Part shown: one piece after another, positions 1-5,853 of the stretch | Position numbering within the stretch: the stretch's first letter is position 1 | How the letters are laid out: every line of letters starts with the position of its first letter | DNA from: Davidsoniella eucalypti | Lineage: Eukaryota > Ascomycota > Sordariomycetes > Microascales > Ceratocystidaceae | Assembly: GCA_004009845.1 (NCBI GenBank) | Contig: RMBW01000330.1 | Coordinates: 1-12,328 of the forward strand | Reading direction: 5' to 3' | DNA: 12,328 bases | Notes under the pieces: model-generated | The model's input: only the letters and a program-made list of their open reading frames with translations | The model's database searches: none | What the model was told of the DNA's origin: nothing | Position numbers and translations under genes: made by a program

Positions 1-19
1 TCCCGAGAATGCTCTAGTC
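1..19 (+). mobile_element. LINE A, left flank of the LINE B insertion (fragment)
   Basis: These bases match, on the plus strand, the ORF2 sequence that LINE B carries on the minus strand near 3454-3472. They are therefore the left remnant of an older, oppositely oriented copy of the same LINE family. The sequence resumes at 11874. At the variable base LINE A reads CTAGTC on both sides of LINE B, whereas LINE B itself reads CTGGTC, which supports the assignment. The rest of LINE A (ORF1 and the N-terminal endonuclease) should lie to the left of this window. Confidence 0.85.
7..19 (+). repeat. 13-bp target-site duplication of LINE B, left copy
   Basis: GAATGCTCTAGTC at 7-19 is repeated exactly at 11874-11886. 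The flanking bases (6 = A, 11873 = T) differ, so the repeat is exactly 13 bp. It directly abuts the poly(A) tail of LINE B on this side and the 5' end of LINE B on the other, as expected for target-primed reverse transcription. Confidence 0.93.
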
Positions 20-39
20 TTTTTTTTTTTTTTTTTTTT
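20..39 (-). other. Poly(A) tail of LINE B (T20 on the plus strand)
   Basis: Twenty consecutive T on the plus strand directly follow the left target-site duplication. On the minus strand this is the 3' poly(A) tail. An AATAAA (complement of 37-42) merges into it, which could be the element's own polyadenylation signal or chance overlap with the A run. Confidence 0.9.
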
Positions 40-210
40 ATTCATTATCTTATGAGCTAAAGAGCTATGAAGATGTAAAAAAAAGCAAATAAAACAATAA
101 AAACATACAGAAAACAATAAAAAAAATAAGGAAAACACAAAGAAATCAACAACACCACGAATCATCACGAAGTGCGACTGGTTCACCCTCACCGGCAACA
201 CCATCGTTGG
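40..210 (-). other. LINE B 3' UTR
   Basis: These 171 nt lie between the ORF2 stop (211-213) and the poly(A) tail. On the minus strand the segment is rich in T, with many short T runs between 60 and 140. I see no gene, terminator hairpin or tandem repeat in it. Confidence 0.7.
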
Positions 211-3200
211 TCACTTCCTCCACTCTTCCCCAGTTTCTCCCCCTATTCCTGTTTTTTTCAGAAATACTAACAAGGCTTGCTGGTGCTTCGCCTTACTAAA
301 TAGATCTTCCATCTTTATCTCACCATCGCAGACGTCTTTCAACTCTTGTCTTTGCTCAAGCCACATATCACAGTCCAACACCAAGTGCTGAATAGTTTCA
401 ATGTCCAGCTGACAATGACGACACATGCTACTCGATACCTTGCCTATGGTCTTTAGGTACGGCAGGTAAGCGCCCTTCCCCGTTAAAAGTTGATAGTAGG
501 CTGTTGTCAGCCTCTTCTCGCCCTCAATCGGTTTCAGATCACTCACTCCTGTCTTACCAAGAGACCGATAGTGATTCCCAAGTTTGTCGATATCACGGTT
601 GATTAGTGTGTCCCAGAGGTTGAAGATGTTCTCTTTAATCTTTTTTTTGATATACCCAGTGGTTGCGATAGAGGTGCATACTCTTTTTTCAAGAGCCTCC
701 TTTGCAAGCTTATCCACTATCTCATTTCCTTCTATTCCGACATGTCCAGGGCACCAGTGTATTTCTATACTGGTGTCGAGGTCCTGCAGGTTTAGCTTCT
801 CTATGAGGTTCGTGAATATACCAGGCTTCCGTACTCTTTGGATGGCAGCTTGGCTATCGACAAAGATCAGGATTCGTTTCCGTAGTGGCAGTTTTCGAAC
901 GTAGCAAAGGGCTCTGTAGATCGCATAGCTTTCGCAGTCTGCAACCTCAGTGTAGGGACCCAAGGCATTTGCCTCTTGAAACCGCACCGTGTTATTATCC
1001 ATATCGACAAAGGCATAGGAGGATTTAACACCCTCCATAGACCCGTCAGTGTACAGACAATAGGCTTCGCCCAACCATAGGTTTGCTAGGGTTGCCAGGT
1101 GGATTTCCTTTGCTTCTTCTTTTTTGACCATTGGAATGTGTGTAGTGATTGGGGTACGCTTGGCCCATGGTGCCTCCCATACAATTTTAGCTCGCTGAAG
1201 TGCCTTGAAAGGTATCAGGTACTTGATGTCCACGGCAATTGCTTGCACTTGTGACTCTCGCTTCAATTTGTAGGGACCCAAGATACCAAGAGACTCAAAG
1301 TCAGACTCCGAGTTCAGGTGGTCCTTGGTGGGTTGGGCGCAATGGCGTATGGGGTGGTGTTTAGGGAATTGTAGAAGTCTTGTTCCGTACTTGAGGTTAT
1401 TCCATTCCAAGTTGATCTCAACTGGTTTAATGCCAGCCTCTATTTCACAAGCTCGTTTCGGAGCCTGCTTGTAGGTGCCAAGCATCATGGAAATCGCCAA
1501 ACTTTGTACTTTTTCAAGGTGTTTCTTGAGGGAAATGGGCTTCATTTTGGTCCACCAGAGGATCGAACCGTACTCCATAATAGGACGAATCACAGCTTGG
1601 TATAACTGTCTAGTTGCTTTCGCACTTAGACCGCTATACTTCCGCGAAATCCGTTGAATTCCCATTAGGGTTCTGGTTGCTTTAAGGGTTCTGTCTTGGA
1701 CATGCTCGCTGAAATTCAGCTGACAGTCTAGCCAGATTCCTAGCCACTTGATCTTCTCTGACGGTTGTATTGTCGTCCCTAGGACGTCTATGTGTTCATT
1801 GCTTACTGCTTTACTCCTTGTTAAATGCAGAAGCTCAGTCTTGGAACTCTCAAACTCGACGGAACTATCGTCGGCTTGCCTGGTGAGATCTTCAACGATG
1901 GCCTCTAGAGCTCTGCAATTTCTTGCAAAGCTTTTGGAAGCTACCGTAATCAGAATATCATCAATGTATGAGAGCTGAATGCCATGAACTTGGATGGATG
2001 GGGGGATATTTATATGTATAAGTCTCGAATAAATCAAGAACAGAATGGGGGAAATTGGGCTGCCTTGCGGTATGCCTTGGTCAATAGTATAGAAGTTTGT
2101 TCGTTTGCCATCAAAGCATATCTGGACCTTCCTCTTTTGAAGGAAGGCTGCAATCCATTGGGTGCAGTTATTCGGAAGACCTAGATCTCTGCAGTGCCAT
2201 AGTAGGGTATCCCTATTAACATGGTCGAACGCGCCTTTGATATCAAGTAGTGCAATACTCGATTTCAGGCCCTGTTCTTTCCATGACTTGACTTGGTCCA
2301 TGAGAACCATTGCTGCATCGATCGTCGATCGTTGTTTCCGTCCGCCAAACTGCGTTGGGTGAAGCAGGTCGTCCTTTGTTGCAGCCAAGAAACCAAGTCT
2401 CTGTGCAAAAATTCGTTCCAATACTTTACCTAAGCAGTTCAGCAGCGTGATAATCCGATATGCCTTGATACGGGAATAGTCTGGCTTGTTGGGTTTTTTC
2501 AATATCACTCCAATGCCCTGGCGCCACACCGTAGGACACTGTCCTTTAGTGAATAGCTCCGTGTAGACATAGTGGAAGACCTCGGGGATAGCCCTATAAG
2601 CATTTTGGATCATTTGGAAATTAATCCCATCTGGTCCAGCAGACTTCTTAGGGTTTGAGGTCATGATAGCTCTTTCAATCTCAATGGTAGAGATGTTAGG
2701 CCAAGGCCATTTCGAGTTCTCGTGATGTGGGATGGGTAGAGTGTCTTCGTCCTCAAGGGACTCACCTTTTTCGCCGCCCACAAGATTCAGTAGCATCTTA
2801 GCTTTGTCGTCGAAAGACTCCGCCTTGACACCATTTTCCTCGAGTGGTTGTATATACGAGTCGGTTATGGGTTTCGTGTATCTCATAGCAGTGAAGACTT
2901 CGTCGCCGGTTGCTTGTTCTAAGAAAGAATTGAAATAGTTAGCTTTGGTTTTGATAATGGCATGGAAATACCTGTTTCGTTTTTCTTTGTACTCCGTCAG
3001 ACAGATCTTATCCTTCTTCCATTGTCGTTCGGCTCTGAGAAACGACTTCCTCAATAGCTTGAGTTCGTCGTTCCACCAAGGCTTACTTCGGGGGCAGATG
3101 CGAGCCTTCGGCATCACCTCTGCGCAGGTATCCTGGATGGCGGCGGTCAAAATGGCCGCCAAATCCGGTCGAGTATCTCTTTTTTTGAGATTTTCTAACA

Positions 3201-3477
3201 CTAGTGCCTCTTTTTTTTTGAGGCTGTCTCTGAACTGTTGCCAGTCAGTTTTCTTCAAATTGTATACCACCTTTTCCTCCTCTTTTTTGTTATTTCGGGC
3301 GTCGTGGAACTGCAACTTAATGCACTGGTGATCCGAACCATGGAGACCTTCACACGTCCAACTAGTTTTCGTTTGCTTCATCTGCCCAGTGAGGAAGGCG
3401 AGATCGATGATTGATGTTTTCTGCGACCTGGTGGTGAAGAAAGTGCCTCTGTTGACCAGAGCATTCTCGGGATCCAC
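211..3477 (-). CDS. LINE B ORF2, C-terminal part: end of endonuclease, reverse transcriptase, RNase H, CCHC
   Basis: This encodes the copying machinery of the LINE. Residues here are numbered from the GTG codon at 3477; this is not a real start but the point where the LTR element cut the gene. In order: the end of the APE-type endonuclease with SDH (48-50); RT with SAGPDG, a GIPQGSP block and the catalytic YIDD at 504-507 (nt 1957-1968); RNase H with D811 (TDGS), E849, D874 (DSQ) and D922 (after GHVGIEGNE); then a C-terminal CX2CX8HX4C at about nt 370-430. All catalytic residues I can check are present and the 1088 codons have no stop, so the lesion is the insertion alone. The missing N-terminus is at 9900-10414; adding 170 converts to intact ORF2 numbering (1258 aa). 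The final five bases (3473-3477) are the duplicated target site. Confidence 0.92.
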   Translation of the reverse strand: MDPENALVNRGTFFTTRSQKTSIIDLAFLTGQMKQTKTSWTCEGLHGSDHQCIKLQFHDARNNKKEEEKVVYNLKKTDWQQFRDSLKKKEALVLENLKKRDTRPDLAAILTAAIQDTCAEVMPKARICPRSKPWWNDELKLLRKSFLRAERQWKKDKICLTEYKEKRNRYFHAIIKTKANYFNSFLEQATGDEVFTAMRYTKPITDSYIQPLEENGVKAESFDDKAKMLLNLVGGEKGESLEDEDTLPIPHHENSKWPWPNISTIEIERAIMTSNPKKSAGPDGINFQMIQNAYRAIPEVFHYVYTELFTKGQCPTVWRQGIGVILKKPNKPDYSRIKAYRIITLLNCLGKVLERIFAQRLGFLAATKDDLLHPTQFGGRKQRSTIDAAMVLMDQVKSWKEQGLKSSIALLDIKGAFDHVNRDTLLWHCRDLGLPNNCTQWIAAFLQKRKVQICFDGKRTNFYTIDQGIPQGSPISPILFLIYSRLIHINIPPSIQVHGIQLSYIDDILITVASKSFARNCRALEAIVEDLTRQADDSSVEFESSKTELLHLTRSKAVSNEHIDVLGTTIQPSEKIKWLGIWLDCQLNFSEHVQDRTLKATRTLMGIQRISRKYSGLSAKATRQLYQAVIRPIMEYGSILWWTKMKPISLKKHLEKVQSLAISMMLGTYKQAPKRACEIEAGIKPVEINLEWNNLKYGTRLLQFPKHHPIRHCAQPTKDHLNSESDFESLGILGPYKLKRESQVQAIAVDIKYLIPFKALQRAKIVWEAPWAKRTPITTHIPMVKKEEAKEIHLATLANLWLGEAYCLYTDGSMEGVKSSYAFVDMDNNTVRFQEANALGPYTEVADCESYAIYRALCYVRKLPLRKRILIFVDSQAAIQRVRKPGIFTNLIEKLNLQDLDTSIEIHWCPGHVGIEGNEIVDKLAKEALEKRVCTSIATTGYIKKKIKENIFNLWDTLINRDIDKLGNHYRSLGKTGVSDLKPIEGEKRLTTAYYQLLTGKGAYLPYLKTIGKVSSSMCRHCQLDIETIQHLVLDCDMWLEQRQELKDVCDGEIKMEDLFSKAKHQQALLVFLKKTGIGGETGEEWRK
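3473..3477. repeat. 5-bp target-site duplication of the LTR element, left copy
   Basis: TCCAC directly precedes the TG that begins the 5' LTR and is repeated at 9900-9904 directly after the CA that ends the 3' LTR. A 5-bp duplication is usual for Ty3/gypsy integrases. Removing one copy and the element restores the ORF2 reading frame of LINE B exactly. Confidence 0.95.
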
Positions 3478-3538
3478 TGTAAGAGACTAAGGCCTAGTAA
3501 GGTTAGCCAAGGCATTCCTTGTCAGTACTAGAATCGGC

Positions 3539-3546
3539 TATAAGTA
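3539..3546 (+). promoter_or_regulatory. TATA box of the LTR promoter
   Basis: TATAAGTA lies 55 bp upstream of 3594, the base that would be the transcript's first nucleotide under the self-priming model. A pyrimidine-rich tract lies between them, as in many fungal promoters. The same site recurs at 9780-9787 in the 3' LTR. Confidence 0.6.
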
Positions 3547-3593
3547 GGGACCTATTCCCGCCGATTATTAGTCTTAGTTTCTCTTTCTCCTTC

Positions 3594-3604
3594 ATCGGTC
3601 TCAA
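3594..3604 (+). promoter_or_regulatory. Presumed self-primer at the 5' end of the transcript
   Basis: ATCGGTCTCAA is the exact reverse complement of the 11 bases at 3661-3671 just after the LTR. In the Tf1/sushi group of Ty3/gypsy elements, the first 11 nt of the mRNA fold back on the PBS, are cut off and prime minus-strand synthesis. Length and placement fit that model. The transcription start at 3594 is inferred, not seen. Confidence 0.7.
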
Positions 3605-3660
3605 TCGAACTACTCTTTTACGACCAGTTTTCATTGCAACTCCTCGTATATCGTCTCATT

Positions 3661-3671
3661 TTGAGACCGAT
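3661..3671 (+). promoter_or_regulatory. Primer-binding site, self-priming type
   Basis: TTGAGACCGAT starts 2 nt after the LTR end, the usual PBS spacing. There is no TGG here, which a site paired to a tRNA 3' CCA end would need. It pairs perfectly with 3594-3604, and pairing stops at both ends (3660 against 3605 and 3672 against 3593 mismatch). The two intervening bases (TT, 3659-3660) would become the extra cDNA end trimmed by integrase. Confidence 0.75.
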
Positions 3672-3688
3672 AACTTCTTTATCTTGTC

Positions 3689-3948
3689 CAAGCATCCGCT
3701 TGCCCCTTTTGTCCGAGCATCTGCTCGCTGTATTTACTTCTGTCCAAGCCTTCTGCTTGCCCCCCTATTCCGTCCAAGCCGTCCGCTTGCCCTCTCTTCT
3801 GTCCAAGCCGTCTGCTTGCCCTCTGTTCTGTCCAAGCCGTCCGCTTGCCCCCCTCTTTGTCCAAACACCGTCTCTGTTTGCCCCTATCCTGTCCAGACTC
3901 TGCCTAAACAGTCTGCCCCTTGTCCAAGCCTTCCTCCTACAAGGCTTG
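3689..3948 (+). repeat. Array of nine short stem-loops in the gag leader
   Basis: A degenerate unit, GTC + stem-loop + C-rich spacer, repeats nine times. Stems and positions: CAAGC/GCTTG 3689-3702; CGAGC/GCTCG 3714-3727; CAAGC/GCTTG at 3745-3759, 3775-3789, 3804-3818 and 3833-3847; CAAACA/TGTTTG 3862-3880; CAGAC/GTCTG 3894-3915; CAAGCCTT/AAGGCTTG 3925-3948. Units 2, 7 and 8 differ from the common stem in sequence but keep pairing, the mark of selection on RNA structure. Loops run from 4 to 12 nt. No ATG occurs between 3594 and 3991, so ribosomes would meet gag first. The role (packaging, translation control or reverse transcription) is unknown. Confidence 0.8.
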
Positions 3949-3991
3949 CCCCTACTAGTCCGCTTGTTACCCCTTGCGCTCCTAAGTCACT

Positions 3992-5785
3992 ATGTCTGAC
4001 TTCACCTTCCTGGTTCTGGTCATCCTGGCCTCCCTGAACTGCGCCGCCCTCGTTGGTTACTACGAAGCCTTCTGTATTATTAAGCAGAAACTAGCCCTGG
4101 CTCGTGTCCACCTCCTAGACCCCAGCCAGGAGCCCCCTGAGGGTTACACGCTGTCGGCCGTAGGCCTACCCGAGGATCGACCCTGGAGTAGACCCGGCTG
4201 GTGTTACCTTGCCCTCTTTAAACGCAAGGAACGCGCGCGCCTCGCTGCCACCCTAGGATTCTGCCCTGCCTCCCGTGATATCCTCAGTCACAGTCAGCAC
4301 TTCCACAGCCACCTAGGCCACCTATCTTTCACCAGCGGTTTTGTCGGCCACGTCCACATCGGCCAAGCTCGTACGCGTCAGGAACGCGTTGCTCGAACCT
4401 CGCTCCGTCCTTCCCTCCTCAAGTCACCTTTCATGGGCCTGCCTCGCACCCCCACGCGAACTCGCTCTAAAGCCAAGGAGACCACGGAGCAGCTCATCTC
4501 CACCGAAACCACGCACGCACGCACATTGAGCAGAGTAACCACCTCACGCAACCCGCTGCCCGCAGATGATGACGACGCCAGTGATAACCCTTCGGACACT
4601 TCTGACTTAGCCCGCCTCGCTGAGAGTATGAGACCACGCGACACGTACCCTGAATCAGATCGTGGCCGCCAACCCTCTCGCGAAGCTGACCGTCTGGACT
4701 CTCTACAAGATGACATGGTAGAAATGAAGTCCATGATGAACCGTCTTGGCCAAATGCTGTTTGCTAAGGAACAACGCGAACCCACGGCTCCCTCGCTACC
4801 ACCTGCGCCTGTTTCCCAGCCACTACCTGCCTCCTCCAACCAAGCCCTACCTCGCCAAGTTCAACCACTGCTCAACGAATTTAGTGGCTCACACTCCGAC
4901 TACGAGATTTGGAGAAGGCTAGCCACGAACAAAATGATGATCGACGGTGCCGCTTTGGGCAACGACATCTCGCGGGCGGTATACCTGTACAGCCGCTTAG
5001 GTGCAACCACACAGGCCAAGCTAAACGTTTTCTTCGACTCCATCTGCCAACGTTCCAGACCCTACGACTTGCTGCTGGAGAAACTCGACGATATGTTCCG
5101 GTCGCGCGAACGACTCACTAACGCTCGCATCGCCTTCTACAAGTCCGCTCAGGGAGATCGTGAAACCTTCAAGGCCTTCCACCTCCGATTCGAAACCCTA
5201 GCCATGGAAGCCAGCATTCACGACGACACCACGCTGATCGACATCCTACGCTCCGCCATGCGTGACGATTTGGTCGAACGCACCGGGTGGGCTTGGAAGT
5301 CTAACTCGTACCACGCGATCATCGACGACCTCCTGAAACACTTCGATCGCCCATCTGGTAAGCGCCGCGTCATTGAGTCCACCCCTAAGCCCGAGCACAC
5401 CAAGTCGAGTAACTGGAGAGAGCGGCCTGACCAACAGACCCGTCGGGAGAACCGCCCTCAGCTTGCTACCCGCTCAGACAGACCAAAACTGTCCGAGTCG
5501 GAACGACACCGGTTGATGCGTGAAAACGCATGCTTTATCTGTGGGCTCAAGGATCACATCGCACGCCGTTGCCCCCAGCGCTCTTCCCAGCCAGGCCCCT
5601 CGAACAACCAGCTGTCCATCAACGCCATACGCACGGTGATGCGTGAGGAAATCGCCAAGTACGACGAACGCGCCATGGATCGCGTGCTGCCACCCCCGGA
5701 CAACACTACCACGACGGTAGCCAAGGTAGACTCGAAAGCAGTGGACAACGGGTCGGAGTACGACCTAATCGAGTTGGATTTTTAG
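3992..5785 (+). CDS. gag: Gag polyprotein of the LTR element
   Basis: Gag forms the virus-like particle and binds element RNA. The start is the first AUG of the predicted transcript, giving 597 residues. In order: a strongly hydrophobic segment at about residues 4-27, unusual for Gag; a basic, Arg/Thr/Ser-rich region (about 120-230); a predicted coiled coil (about 233-263); a Pro-rich linker; a Ty3-type gag core (about 300-455, starting near W307); a charged linker; and one CX2CX4HX4C zinc knuckle at 514-527 (nt 5531-5572). The stop TAG (5783-5785) follows a run of five T. The pol frame is open from 5647, so gag and pol overlap by about 139 nt in the -1 frame. Coding sequence is GC-rich and C-biased, unlike the AT-richer LINE around it. 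The identification rests on position, the knuckle and the core fold pattern. Confidence 0.9.
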   Translation: MSDFTFLVLVILASLNCAALVGYYEAFCIIKQKLALARVHLLDPSQEPPEGYTLSAVGLPEDRPWSRPGWCYLALFKRKERARLAATLGFCPASRDILSHSQHFHSHLGHLSFTSGFVGHVHIGQARTRQERVARTSLRPSLLKSPFMGLPRTPTRTRSKAKETTEQLISTETTHARTLSRVTTSRNPLPADDDDASDNPSDTSDLARLAESMRPRDTYPESDRGRQPSREADRLDSLQDDMVEMKSMMNRLGQMLFAKEQREPTAPSLPPAPVSQPLPASSNQALPRQVQPLLNEFSGSHSDYEIWRRLATNKMMIDGAALGNDISRAVYLYSRLGATTQAKLNVFFDSICQRSRPYDLLLEKLDDMFRSRERLTNARIAFYKSAQGDRETFKAFHLRFETLAMEASIHDDTTLIDILRSAMRDDLVERTGWAWKSNSYHAIIDDLLKHFDRPSGKRRVIESTPKPEHTKSSNWRERPDQQTRRENRPQLATRSDRPKLSESERHRLMRENACFICGLKDHIARRCPQRSSQPGPSNNQLSINAIRTVMREEIAKYDERAMDRVLPPPDNTTTTVAKVDSKAVDNGSEYDLIELDF

Positions 5786-5811
5786 GAAGTCAGGACAAGT
5801 CGCGCCCTGAC
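5779..5811 (+). promoter_or_regulatory. Candidate -1 frameshift site at the gag stop
   Basis: The gag frame reads GAT TTT TAG (5777-5785), and T5 spans 5779-5783. A Phe-tRNA on TTT (5780-5782) can step back one base onto TTT (5779-5781) with full re-pairing. The next codon, TTA (5782-5784), is in the pol frame, which has no stop from there into protease. Four nt after the stop lies a 6-bp stem GTCAGG/CCTGAC (5789-5794 with 5806-5811). The classical X XXY YYZ heptamer is absent, so this would be single-tRNA slippage. Reinitiation at 5854 is the alternative. Confidence 0.45.
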
Positions 5812-5853
5812 AAGGAGGATACGAAGATAGGGGAAGAGATAGTTAGAACTCAG

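Larger units (their letters stand above)
3478..3658 (+). repeat. 5' LTR (181 bp)
   Basis: The LTR starts TGTAAGAGAC and ends GTCTCA, giving TG...CA ends with a short imperfect terminal inverted repeat. It matches 9719-9899 base for base. It holds a TATA box (3539-3546), a CT-rich stretch before 3594 and the presumed self-primer (3594-3604). If the transcript begins at 3594, as self-priming requires, U3 is 3478-3593. The R/U5 border cannot be placed. A small inverted repeat CAAGG/CCTTG lies at 3508-3521. Confidence 0.95.

Noticed and set aside
3508..3521. Inverted repeat CAAGG/CCTTG in U3 of the LTR
   Set aside because: It is five base pairs only, with no repeat or covariation to support it. 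Kept as a note in the LTR entry, not as a site.
3679..3864. Open frame opposite the leader repeats, minus strand
   Set aside because: Its protein merely mirrors the tandem hairpin units and has no family features.
3519..4037. Long open frame across the LTR and leader, plus strand
   Set aside because: It has no ATG start, lies in a pyrimidine-rich low-stop region with stem-loop repeats, and overlaps gag. Openness follows from composition.
4378..4839. 153-codon open frame opposite gag
   Set aside because: It is antisense to gag in GC-rich DNA, has no recognisable domain and no promoter of its own.
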